From the NCBI RefSeq assembly GCF_038502225.1, contig NC_091355.1, positions 18,164,648 through 18,228,647 on the forward strand: DNA of 64,000 nt, given 5' to 3'. Positions 23,857 through 33,260 of the stretch are shown here, piece after piece. Within the stretch, counting starts at the first letter, position 1. Each line of letters opens with the position of its first letter. Source of the DNA: Cherax quadricarinatus (taxonomy: Eukaryota; Arthropoda; Malacostraca; Decapoda; Parastacidae). The notes below the pieces were generated by a model. That model was not told where the DNA came from. It saw only the letters and a program-made list of their open reading frames with translations, and ran no database searches. The translations under genes were made by a program, and so were the position numbers.

Positions 23857-24233
23857 CCGAATATGTAAAACTTGCGATCTTGGCTTAAATAGCAACGCTC
23901 TTCTCGCCATATAAGACAAGCGAAAATTTGTGTATGCATTAATTTCGCAAACATCATTCTGAATCTGAGAAAAAAAATATATTTCACTGTGTTTAGTATT
24001 AAATTATTGTAAAGTATCTAAAATATATTTAGTCGGATTAGGCTAAAATAAATTGCGCTTGTTATAATAAGGTTAGGTAAGTTTTCTATGATTCTTTTGA
24101 TGCAAAATTATAAATTTTTTACATTACTATTAAAGAAAAAATTATATCTTTAGACGTATAAGAGAAAGTTTAAAAAGGACTTAATTTTAAATGAGTTCTT
24201 GCTAATTGACCAGTTTTATCTATTAGCCACGAC
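23857..24233 (+). mobile_element. TIR element (MITE-like), near-complete copy
   Basis: Starts CCGAATATGTAAAACTT and ends AGTTTTATCTATTAGCCACG, imperfect inverted ends. The interior matches 24279-24665 (CTTGCGATCTTGGCTTAAAT, GGTTAGGTAAG, TGAGTTCTTGCTAATTGACC). Non-coding. Confidence 0.7.
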
Positions 24234-24238
24234 ATGAG

Positions 24239-24240
24239 AT

Positions 24241-24274
<34 letters not shown>

Positions 24275-24278
24275 ATAT
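24239..24278. repeat. (AT)n between two TIR elements
   Basis: About 40 bp of AT with one interruption. Confidence 0.95.
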
Positions 24279-24665
24279 CGTGCCGAATAGGCAGAACTTG
24301 CGATCTTGGCTTAAATAGCAACGCTCATCTTGCCATATAGGACAAGTGAAAATTTGTGTATGCAATAATTTCGCCAAAATCATTCTTAACCTAACGAAAA
24401 ATATATATTTCACTGTGTTTGTTTAGTATTATTAAATTATAGTAAACAAATCTAAAATATATTTAGTTGGGTTAGGCTAAAATAAATTGTTCTTGTTATA
24501 ATAAGGTTGGTAAGCTTTCTAAGATTCTTTTGGTGCAAAATCATAAATTTTTACATTAACATTAATAAAAAAATATATATCATTAAACGTATAAGAGAAA
24601 TTTTTAGAAAGGACTTAATTTTAAATGAGTTCTTGCTAACTAACCAGTTTTACATATTCGGCACG
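24279..24665 (+). mobile_element. TIR element (MITE-like), complete copy
   Basis: About 387 bp. Left end CGTGCCGAATAGGCAGAACT pairs with the reverse complement of right end AGTTTTACATATTCGGCACG with three mismatches in 20. AT dinucleotide tracts lie on both sides (directly at the left; after CATTTA at the right), as expected for a family that inserts at TA. There is no transposase. A mariner/Tc1-type TA-targeting enzyme is a guess from the flanks only. Confidence 0.75.
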
Positions 24666-24699
24666 ACATTTAATATATATATATATATATATATATAAA

Positions 24700-24869
24700 C
24701 ACTGCACAAGCCAAGGACTCTAACCCATGTTGCTTTGGCCTGCCTCATGGTGGGCGAAAACACATGACGCCCTTATCCACTGGACCATGTGGATAAGGGC
24801 GTCATGTGTTTTCGCCCACCATGAGGCAGGCCAAAGCAGCATGGGTTCGAGTCCTTGGCTAGTGCAGTG
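24700..24869. mobile_element. Palindromic tRNA-like SINE
   Basis: 81-bp arms (24700-24780 and 24789-24869) are inverted copies with a few mismatches around an 8-nt centre. The right arm reads GTGGATAAGGGCGTCATG, then after 40 nt GGGTTCGAGTCC. These fit polymerase III A-box-like and B-box sequences. A tail-to-tail duplication of a tRNA-derived SINE is the simplest reading. Confidence 0.6.
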
Positions 24870-24924
24870 TTGTTATTGATCAATACGACTCGTTCATGGT
24901 CACAATAATATATATGTATCAATA

Positions 24925-25140
24925 ACAACACTGCGACTAGCCAAGTAGTCAAACCAATGCTGCTTTGGCCTGCCTCATGGTGAGCGAAAACTCATGACGC
25001 TCTAGTCCACAGAACCACCCAATCCTCAAGAATGACGCACCCAGCCGCGCTAGTTGTTTTACCCGTTATCCGAGGGCATACGGTGGTATGGATGCCTCTG
25101 AGAATTTCATTCTACTCCCTGTTTGGTGTACTATTCCAAC
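24925..25140 (-). mobile_element. Partial tRNA-like SINE / SINE-D fragment
   Basis: Repeats the left arm of the palindrome (GCTGCTTTGGCCTGCCTCAT at 24959) and continues into SINE-D sequence (TCCGAGGGCATACGGTGGTA, CTACTCCCTGTTTGGTGTAC). This shows that the tRNA-like head and the SINE-D body belong to one longer element. Confidence 0.55.
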
Positions 25141-25149
25141 GAGCAGTAT

Positions 25150-25640
25150 AGTTACCTGGTCAACTGTGGGTAGTCCGGCTATTGTGAGTGGTGGGGTTGG
25201 TGTGGGTAGTGGGGTTGTTGTGGGTGATGGGGCTGTTGTGTATGCCTGGGCTGGTGGGTGAGGTGGGTGGATTAGAATAGAACTAACCACCCACAATTCT
25301 TCCCCACACTTGCGTATTCACCAAGTGACAAGGAACACTAACACTCGGCATTAAGCTTGGCACTGACACCGCTGACACTTAACACTTGCAGTGACAACAC
25401 TGACACTTGTCACTATCACGTGTCACTATTGACTCTGATATTTGACATTTACAATTGATACTGACACACAACACTAACTCTTGACACCGAGACTTGACAG
25501 TAACACTCAGTTCTTTCTCTTGAAACTGATACTTGGCACGGGAAATTAGCACTAACACTTGGAACTGAGACTTGGCGCTATCCCTGGTGCGGAGGGTGGA
25601 GAAGGAGGATTTATGGGTGTGAGTGGAGCCAAGGAGAGCG
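25150..25640. repeat. Low-complexity tracts (GTGGGGTTG and ACACTGACACTTG types)
   Basis: 25185-25270 is a G/T-rich degenerate minisatellite (GTGGGGTTGTTGTGGGTG). 25325-25600 contains loosely repeated ACACTTG/GACACTGAC units. No gene is seen. Confidence 0.7.
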
Positions 25641-25679
25641 CCACGCTCACACCAGCCCGTACCCACATTAATTGTACAA

Positions 25680-25800
25680 AAGTAATATAGGTAGAATTAC
25701 CGACAAAATGTTAGGCAGATGGACACAGATGAAACTAATGAGACATTTTACTGTGGAAACGTTTCGCTCTCTAGGAGCTTCGTCAAGCCGTAACTGCTTG
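25680..25800 (-). mobile_element. Penelope-type terminal fragment with hammerhead-like core
   Basis: On the minus strand, TTGACGAAGCTCCTAGAGAG followed by CGAAAC (25760-25786) has the layout of a hammerhead ribozyme: U-U-G-A-N-G-A, a four-base-pair stem II, then GAAA. It continues into TGTCGGTAATTC, a 3' part similar to the copies at 27.5 and 55.7 kb. Position 3 of the core is U rather than C, giving a possible U-G pair. Confidence 0.5.
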
Positions 25801-25828
25801 ACGACTTTCAATGAATAAACAGAAGGGT

Positions 25829-25899
25829 GGACGAGGGGCTCGAACCGCATCGGTTTGTCAGCTTGTAAACCTTGGTTCGAACCCTTCGCCCACTCGTCC
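25829..25899 (-). mobile_element. Palindromic tRNA-like fragment
   Basis: Inverted arms GGACGAGGGGCTCGAACC (25829-25846) and GGTTCGAACC...CACTCGTCC (25873-25899). GGTTCGAACCC fits a B box on either strand. 25900-26299 shows nothing further that I recognise. Confidence 0.45.
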
Positions 25900-26299
25900 T
25901 GGAAGGAATAATGATGTTACTCGAGGCCCTTCGCACTGCAATGGCAAACATTTCATCGAGAGTAATGTAGTGAAGGGAATGGAATGTAAAAAATCTGTAG
26001 AGCAAAGCAGCTGCTTCGAACATCTGCGGGATTCAGTCATTCGTAATACTGAGAAACTTGCTTCATGGTTATTCTGTTACTAACTCGGGGGTTCATAAGC
26101 CGAATAATATTTGTCTTCTTGCATTATATTCTTTTTGAAGCGCTGAAGACAGGTTTTAAAACTAAAAAGTAAAAAATATTCAGTTTGATATAAGTAAGGA
26201 GAGGGGTAGCTTCATTTCCTTGGATCAACATCCCTTCATTTCATATCAAAAGAAATTTGAAGCTGTTATTTAGTTTTTCTTTCACTCTTTTCTGTCGTG

Positions 26300-26479
26300 T
26301 CTGATATTTTGTTGTCATTACGAATTTTATGTATCTCTCAAGTGTCATGTTTAACGAAGGGTGGTAGTAGAGACTTCAAAATGTGTGTCTTTGATATTTT
26401 GTTGTCATTACGATACTTGTGTATGATTCAGGTGTCATGTTTAACGAAGGGTGGTAGTAGAGACGTCAAAATGTATTAA
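26300..26479. repeat. 90-bp tandem duplication
   Basis: GATATTTTGTTGTCATTACG at 26303 recurs at 26393, and GTTTAACGAAGGGTGGTAGT recurs with the same offset. Two diverged units. Confidence 0.85.
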
Positions 26480-27475
26480 TGTGAGGGAAGGGGGGGAAGT
26501 GTTCAGTTCTGAAATAATTATCTTAAAGTTACAGCAATCTGAGCTGTGTTTATTGTAAGGGTTTAAAGAGCCACCACAGCTTATGCCATATCGAGCCGAC
26601 CCTCTCTGTGTTCTGGGAAGGAAATATTGCCCAGTTTTTTTGTAGAAAACGGGAGGACAAAAAAAAATTCTTTTAGGGAAAAATTGAGAATTAGGTGGGA
26701 TGGACTTCCTGCATAATTAATTTCAATTTTTAACCCTTGCATAGCCACATTCTGTCAGTATACCAGAGTTGATGTCTAGCTTGTACTTCAGCATTAGGAG
26801 TAAATGTCTGGAATTTTATGCCAAGGATGCAGTATAAACTAACGATTTATTGTAGTCTTATGACTCAAATAAGAACTTTATAGTACAAAAACAAAATAAC
26901 GATATGTTTTATCAGTTCATGAAAATCATTTCTATCGTAGAATTATCAGAGAATTATTGAAGAATTTGATGACTGGGCTACAATTCTGTGTGTGATCCTT
27001 ACCGACGAAACGTTTCTAACAATGACTTGTTGAATATTTATAAACAGTCGGAATTCTGACTGTGTCCTATGAGGATATGTTATTAAGTATCCTAGAAGGA
27101 AGTCCTATAAGAGAATGCACGAGTTTTTCTTTCTTTTCCTCCCAACTTCTATTAATTTCGCTCATAATTCAAGAACACCTCAGTTTCAAATTAACCCTGT
27201 TTATGTACGGTAACGAGCACCAGATTCTTAGAATAACTGCCAATTGCAGGTACCCTATAACCCAAGTTGCTGAAACTATTCTTACCATGATGGAATAGGC
27301 TCGGATAATTTCTTGTGTTACTTCAAACAGTCAAAAGAGTCTCGTATTTCAACGACTGTGAAGACGATCATAAGAAGTGTAATACAGAGTAAAATTTCTA
27401 TTCCCATTAAATTACGATAAATAAATTTCAGTTTACTGCTAAATGGCTCCGGTATTATTGACTAATACATCTTAG
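26480..27475. other. Spacer without recognisable gene
   Basis: AT-rich. A 78-codon frame at 27062-27298 has no recognisable feature. Confidence 0.45.
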
Positions 27476-27479
27476 GGCC

Positions 27480-27785
27480 AAGAAACTTCTTCATCGCTAT
27501 CCCACATAAGAACACTGTAGAAGGTCTGCTCACAAACTTATCCAATCTCCTTTCTAAGCTACCCAAGTTATTAGACTATAACCCCACTCGGTACATCATC
27601 AGATGCAGCATTCTTCACCTGACCTCAGCCGGACTATAAATACTCGCGTTCCTTCCACCCCAGGTAGTTCTGTTTGTGACTTGAAAAAGCCCACTGTGTG
27701 GGCGAAACGTAGTCAATAAAGGATCACATTATACTGCATTTGTGTTTATATTGCCATTGTGTCGGTATTTTATACCATTTATTTC
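27480..27785 (+). mobile_element. Penelope-type terminal repeat with hammerhead-like core
   Basis: 27681-27708 reads TTGAAAAAGCCCACTGTGTG then GGCGAAAC. There is a perfect 6-bp stem II (GCCCAC/GTGGGC, loop TGT) between a CUGANGA-like segment (UUGAAAA) and GAAAC. The core replaces the C3-G8 pair by U-A. Downstream is TGTCGGTATTTTATACC, the family's 3' end, also at 28459 and, reversed, at 55246. No coding sequence. Confidence 0.55.
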
Positions 27786-27837
27786 CACATCTTAGGGCCA
27801 TTGGGCTAATTCGGGGGGAAGGGGGGCACATGGTCTT

Positions 27838-28035
27838 GCTTCGCATGGGACAGTAGGTCTGTTGCAGGTTTTATCTTATGTTCTTATGTTTGATTGGTGT
27901 CAAGGGGTACGGGAGTTATTTCTTGAGTAGCTTTGGGTAGATGTCGTTTTGATAAGGACCTGCCTCGTATGGGCCAGTAGGCCTTCTGCAGTGTTCCTAC
28001 ATTCTTATGTTCTTATGTTCTTATGTTCTTAATAG
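27838..28035 (+). mobile_element. Two CR1 3' tails
   Basis: GGGCCAGTAGGCCTTCTGCA then TTCTTATGTTCTTATGTTC at 27972-28030, and a more decayed copy at 27838-27893. Both match the 3' end of the full CR1 elements at 29.1 and 36.3 kb, including the (TTCTTATG)n tail. They are extremely 5'-truncated insertions in plus orientation. Confidence 0.75.
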
Positions 28036-28259
28036 TACCTATTAAGTTTAATGTGCATGCAGGCAGTTTTGTTGTTTTATTAAAATAATTAAAAACTTGG
28101 AATCGTTGGAATCATTACTATAACTGGAGAAGAATCATTCTTGTGGTGCAAATCTGAACATTTACTGATATGTAGAACTTGTAATCGTTGGAATCAGATA
28201 AATTACTAGAGAAGTCTTTTATAGCGAGGCTTTAAACTTTACCATTGGTGGACTTGATT

Positions 28260-28490
28260 AAAACTTTGAGGATTAAGACACACATGCAGCAGTTGGCTTC
28301 TTCAGTCAAATACTGAGGGAGCAGTGATAATGAAATAAAGACGTAATCAATCCATCAACCTCGGAGAAAAAGTATTTGAAGTGGTCAGTCCCTCAGACTG
28401 AAAAAGAGTTAAGCTTCATGGTCTGGAACTGTTGCACTTGTGTTTTAATCTTCAACTTGTTGGTATTTTATACCATTTTCAACAAAACTA
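28260..28490. mobile_element. Penelope-type terminal relics, both orientations
   Basis: Minus-strand CTGAAGAAGCC at 28295-28305 has an intact hammerhead 5' core, but the following stem II and GAAA are deleted. Plus-strand TTGTTGGTATTTTATACC at 28453-28475 is a family 3' end. Confidence 0.45.
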
Positions 28491-29085
28491 ATCTTGTCGC
28501 TCACTTGGAGATGTCTAAATTTAGAGTTGTCAGTTTTATTAAATAAACGATTTCCCATGTAATAACTAGAGAAAACCCTTTCTGGCGTGTCTTAATTGGA
28601 AGAATTTCTGTATTGATGTTTGTATTTTACATTAATTTCTGTTTCTGTAGAAGTAAAATAGAGAAATATGCGAAAGTGTGATGAGACTCGTCTAAATATA
28701 GTTAACCTGACCCTGTAAAACCCCGTGTAAATTTTATTAATCAAGAAGGTTTTGTAAAATAATTGCAGTGCGTCTCTTCTGATAGAAAATAAAACACATT
28801 GACTTTGGTTATCCTCAGCTATATCACCATAATATTCTTTTATATACTTATTACATCTGTACGCCCTCATGACCATTATTAAAAAATTGTATTTTATGTA
28901 CCCGAAGCTTAAATAAAACTTACTTCTTCACTTAATGAATACTTATTTTTTTAAAAGTTGATCACTCATGCTGGAAAAAAAAGCTTGATTGATTTTGGCC
29001 TGTGTAGGTCCCATTTTTTGAGGGGGGGATGGAAGGGAAAAATCGGGAAAACTTAAGTACTGCTTTTCATGTGATAATTTTTAAG
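28491..29085. other. Spacer without recognisable gene
   Basis: AT-rich. A 94-codon minus frame at 28592-28876 shows no domain. Confidence 0.45.
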
Positions 29086-29234
29086 AACATAAGAACATAA
29101 GAAAGGAGGAACACTGCAGCAGGCCTGTTGGCCCATACTAGGCAGGTCCTTTACAATTCATCCCACTAACAAACATTTGACCAACCCAATTTTCAATGCC
29201 ACCCAAGAAACAAGCTACGATGTGCAAGTCCCTC

Positions 29235-32169
29235 TCAAATCCAACCCCTCCCACTCATGTACTTATCCAACCTAAACTTGAAGCTACCCAAAGTCCTAGC
29301 CTCAATAACCCAGCTAGGTAGACTGTTCCACTCATCAACTACCCTATTTCCAAACCAATACTTTCCTATGTCCTTTCTAAATCTAAACTTATCTAATTTA
29401 AATCCATTACTGCGGGTTCTCTCTTGGAGAGATATCCTCAAGACCTTGTTAATATCCCCTTTATTAATACCTATCTTCCACTTATACACTTCGATCAGGT
29501 CTCCCCTCATTCTTCGTCTAACAAGTGAATGTAACTTAAGAGTCTTCAATCTTTCTTCATAAGGAAGATTTCTAATGCTATGTATTAATTTAGTCATCCT
29601 ACGCTGAATGTTTTCTAACGAATTTATGTCCATTCTGTAATATGGAGACCAGAATTGAGCTGCATAATCTAGGTGAGGCCTTACTAATGATGTATAAAGC
29701 TGCAGTATGACCTCTGGACTTCTGTTGCTTTCACTTCTTCATATAAATCCCAGTAATCTATTTGCCTTATTACGTACGCTTAGGCATTGCTGTCTTGGTT
29801 TAAGGTTGCTGCTTACCATAACCCCCAGGTCCTTTTCGCAATCTGTATGGCTAAGTTCTACATTATTTAACTTATAAGTGCTAGGGTTATAGACACTCCA
29901 GAGCTTCAGAACCTTGCATTTATCTACATTGAACTGCATCTGCCACTTTTCTGACCAAGAGTAGAGTTTGTCTAAATCCTCCTGAAGTTCCCTAACATAT
30001 ACGTTTGAATCAATTATCCTACCTATCTTTGTGTCATCGGCGAATTTGCTCATGTCACTAGTAATTCCTTCATCAAGATCATTGATATATATTATAAACA
30101 ACAACGGGCCCAAGACTGATCCCTGTGGAACGCCACTTGTTACTGATCCCCACTCGGATTTAACCCCATTTATGGACACTCTCTGCTTCCTGTCTGTGAG
30201 CCATGATTCGATCCACGAGAGCACCCTTCCCCCAATGCCATGAGCTGCTACTTTCTTCAACAGTCTTTGGTGCGGAACTCTATCAAATGCCTTACTAAAA
30301 TCTAAGTAAACAATATCAAATTCTTTATCGTGGTCAACAGCCTCAAAAAGCTTTACTGAAGAAAGTTAATAAATTAGTTAGACAAGACCGGCCTCTTGTG
30401 AATCCATGCTGAGTATCATTAATCAAGCTATGCTTATCGAGATGGTTTCTTATAATCTCAGCTATAATTGACTCTAGTAATTTGCCTACAATTGAGGTCA
30501 GGCTTATTGGGCGGTAATTTGACGGTAACGACTTGTCCCCTGTTTTAAAAATAGGAATTACATTAGCCATCTTCCACATATCAGAGACTACACCTGTTTG
30601 AAGAGATAAATTAAAAATATTAGTTAATGGTTCACAGACTTCCATTTTGCATTCCTTTATAACCCTTGAAAAAACCTCATCAGGACCCGGTGACTTATTT
30701 TGCTTCAGTCGGTCTATCTGCTTCACAACCATTTCACTAGTGACTGTGATGTTACATAATTTATCTTCTTCTGGCCCACTATAAAAATTAATTACCGGAA
30801 TATTATTAGTGTCTTCCTGTGTAAAAACCGAGAGAAAATAATTATTTAAAATCGAGCACATTTCATTCTCTTTGTCAGTAAGATGCCCATAGTTATTTTT
30901 AAGGGGACCTATCTTATCTCTGACTTTTGTTCTATATACCTGGAAAAAACTTTTTGGGTTAGTTTTAGAATCCCTAGCAACTTTAATTTCATAGTCCCTT
31001 TTAGCTTTTCTTGTCCCCTTTTTAATGTCCCTCTTAATGTCAATATACTGATTCATAAGATGACCCTCGCCTCTTTTGATACGCCTATAAATTCCTTTCT
31101 TATGCCCTAGTAGATATTTCAGCCTATTATTCATCCATTTTGGGTCATTTCTATTTGATCTAATTTCTTTATAAGGGATAAACGTTCTTTGAGCAGCATG
31201 TATTGTGTTCGGAAAACTGTCATATTGATAGCTCTCTTCGTTACCCCAGTCAACAGATAAGTGTTCTCTAAGCCCATCGTAATCTGCTAAGCGAAAATCT
31301 GGGACTGTTACTGAGTTATCCCTACTATCATACTTCCATTCAATTCTAAATGTAATTGATTTGTGGTCGCTAGCACCCAGTTCCTCTGAAACTTCTAAAT
31401 TATAAACAAGGGATTCATTGTTTGCCAGAACTAAGTCGTGCAAGTTATTACCCCTTGTAGGTTCTGTCACAAACTGCTTCAAAAAACAAACCTGAACTAC
31501 TTCTAAGAAGTCGTATGATTCTAAATTCCCAGTCAAGAAATTCCAATCAATATGACTAAAGTTAAAGTCTCCTAGAATTACTACATTATCGTGCCTTGTG
31601 GCCCTTACAATTTCCTCCCATAATAGTCTCCCCTGGTCCCTATCTAAATTTGGGGGACGGTATATCACACCTAAAATTAACTTTTCATGCCCCTCTGAAA
31701 ATTCTATCCAAACAGACTCTGTATGTGTTACTTCAGACTTAATACCCGTTTTTATGCAACAGTTCAAGCGATCTCGGACATACAGTGCCACCCCACCCCC
31801 CTTCCCGATACTTCTATCTACTTGGAACAATTTAAAACCCTGAATGTGACATTCTGCAGGCATGTCCCGACTTTTTGAATTAAACCACGTCTCAGTAATG
31901 GCAAATACATCTATGTTACCTGCACTAGCAACTAGTCTCAACTCGTCCATCTTATTCCTAGCACTGCGACTATTTGTGTAATAAATACCTAAAGACCCTC
32001 CTCTCTCTTTACCCTTCCTGCTCCTTTCTGTTATTCCACTAAACCTATTACTGTCCTTGTCAATTAGTGCCACTGGCTTTCCAATATCCACCTTATTTTG
32101 CCTATTACTAGTCCTCCTAGTACTCATATTACTACCCTGAGACTTCACAGTTTTCCCACAAAAACCCAT
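29235..32169 (-). pseudogene. CR1 ORF2: AP endonuclease plus reverse transcriptase (two lesions)
   Basis: About 975 codons if read through. The AP endonuclease comes first: ITETWFNS (catalytic Glu), VVILGDFNFSHIDW (Asp/Asn) and LGASDHKSI (Asp/His). A linker follows, then the reverse transcriptase: VIPIFKTGDK and NYRPISLTS, QHGFTRGRSC, SGVPQGSVLGPLLF and the catalytic box KFADDTKIGR. The C-terminal part is ENIQRRMTKLIHSIRNLPYEE. Two lesions relative to copy 2: an extra A in a run at 30345-30349 shifts the frame just after FFSKAF, and TCA became TGA at 29739-29741. Its AUG lies 14 nt beyond the ORF1 stop in another frame, consistent with reinitiation. There is no RNase H. The encoded machinery would nick DNA and reverse-transcribe the element at the target; this copy cannot make it intact. 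Confidence 0.9.
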
Positions 32170-32183
32170 ACCACTAACTATTC

Positions 32184-32798
32184 CTAGTTTAAAGACCTAA
32201 CAGCTCCCTCCACTGCGTTGGCCAGTGCTCCCACCCCACACCTAGATAAGTGAACCCCATCCCTGGCATACATGTCATTTCTGCCATAGAAGAGGTCCCA
32301 GTTGTCAATGAATGTTACGGCATTTTCCTTACAGTTTTTGTCCAGCCAGCAATTGACACCAATTGCTCTGGACAACCATTCATTTCCAACTCCTCTCCTT
32401 GGCAAAATGCCACATATGACAGGTTTCCCACCCTTCCTCCTAATTATCTCTATTGCTGACCTATACCTGCTAATCAGGTCCTCACTCCTACGTCTGCCAA
32501 CATCATTGCCTCCAGCACTGAGACAGATAATAGGATTGCTCCCATTACCTCTCATGATGTCATCCAGACGGCTAACAATATCCTTCATCCCAGCCCCAGG
32601 AAAACACACACTCTGCCTCCTACTCCTATCCTTCAAGCAGAATGCCCTATCCATGTACCTAATCTGGCTATCCCCAACAACAACAATGTTTTTACCTTCC
32701 TTTGCGTCGTCCGTCGTGATGCTCCGAGTAGTCGACTCACATTCGCCAGGTAGCATTACACCACTTGTAGAATTCGTCAAGACGTTCTCGATGGTCAT
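32184..32798 (-). CDS. CR1 ORF1, SGNH/GDSL esterase domain
   Basis: 204 codons, intact. The domain shows the SGNH blocks in order: VVVGDSQIRY with the nucleophile Ser44, glycine in FPGAG (67-70), SAGGND with Asn98, and ARDGVHLS with Asp180 and His183. Esterase-type ORF1 proteins are known from CR1-like retrotransposons. They are thought to act on membranes or lipids and in RNP assembly, but their exact role is unsettled. The upstream coiled-coil segment at 32808-33149 is in the same frame, separated by one TAA at 32808-32810. The two are probably parts of one ORF1 that acquired a stop. If so, the ATG at 32798 is internal. Confidence 0.85.
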   Translation of the reverse strand: MTIENVLTNSTSGVMLPGECESTTRSITTDDAKEGKNIVVVGDSQIRYMDRAFCLKDRSRRQSVCFPGAGMKDIVSRLDDIMRGNGSNPIICLSAGGNDVGRRRSEDLISRYRSAIEIIRRKGGKPVICGILPRRGVGNEWLSRAIGVNCWLDKNCKENAVTFIDNWDLFYGRNDMYARDGVHLSRCGVGALANAVEGAVRSLN

Positions 32799-32807
32799 CG
32801 TTGGGGT

Positions 32808-33149
32808 TTATAGGGATGTCTCACTCACGTCTGCCAATGCTTCTTTGGTGCTCGTTGTGGTATTCCCAGTAGAACACTCACATTCGTCAGGTAGCACCGA
32901 GAATGGGTTGGAAGTTTCCAAGGTAGTCTTCTGGTTTCTCGTTGTTTCTGCCTCTCCAACCGTTTTCTTGATCTTCAGCTTGGTTCCATGTTGCCCGGCC
33001 ACTGACCAAGCTCCCCTCTTAACCTGGGGACTCATAACAGAAGGATTACTACGAATCCTCTTGTTCTCCTCCGTTAATCGCCGTATCTCCATCTTAGCAA
33101 CTCTGAGCTCTTCTCTCAGCTGCTGGTAAAGTTGCTCAAGAGAGGGCAT
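32808..33149 (-). CDS. CR1 ORF1, N-terminal coiled-coil part
   Basis: 113 codons. Residues 1-33 (LEQLYQQLREELRVAKMEIR) have heptad leucines and charged residues typical of a coiled coil, as used for ORF1 oligomerisation. Then comes a basic stretch (KLKIKKT). The C-terminal part (LPDECECSTGNTTT) is echoed after the stop by LPGECESTTRSITT, whereas copy 2 has this motif once. Copy 1 therefore carries an internal duplication of about 130 bp, and the stop lies within it. Confidence 0.7.
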   Translation of the reverse strand: MPSLEQLYQQLREELRVAKMEIRRLTEENKRIRSNPSVMSPQVKRGAWSVAGQHGTKLKIKKTVGEAETTRNQKTTLETSNPFSVLPDECECSTGNTTTSTKEALADVSETSL

Positions 33150-33260
33150 CCTGGTTCAGATTCACAGAGAGCACACAAACAGGTCTTCACAGAGCTAAGT
33201 ATACGTCACCACTAAGGGTAGCATCTAATTAACTTCCACCTTTGAAAACTGATAACTTGA

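Larger units (their letters stand above)
29086..33260 (-). mobile_element. CR1-type non-LTR retrotransposon, copy 1
   Basis: Minus-strand element with ORF1 (coiled coil, then esterase), ORF2 (AP endonuclease, reverse transcriptase) and a 3' end (GGCCTGCTGCAGTGTTCC) followed by CTTATGTTCTTATGTTCTT. The octamer tail resembles that of CR1 elements, whose 3' ends are short tandem octamers rather than poly(A). Its 5' boundary is unclear; 33150-33260 is likely 5' UTR. It is one of two copies in the same orientation, the other at 36257-40026. Confidence 0.85.

Noticed and set aside
32302..33129. 275-codon plus-strand frame
   Set aside because: It is the antisense shadow of CR1 ORF1, whose minus-strand reading has coherent catalytic blocks. 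The similar 214-codon frame at 39465-40109 is the same shadow in copy 2.
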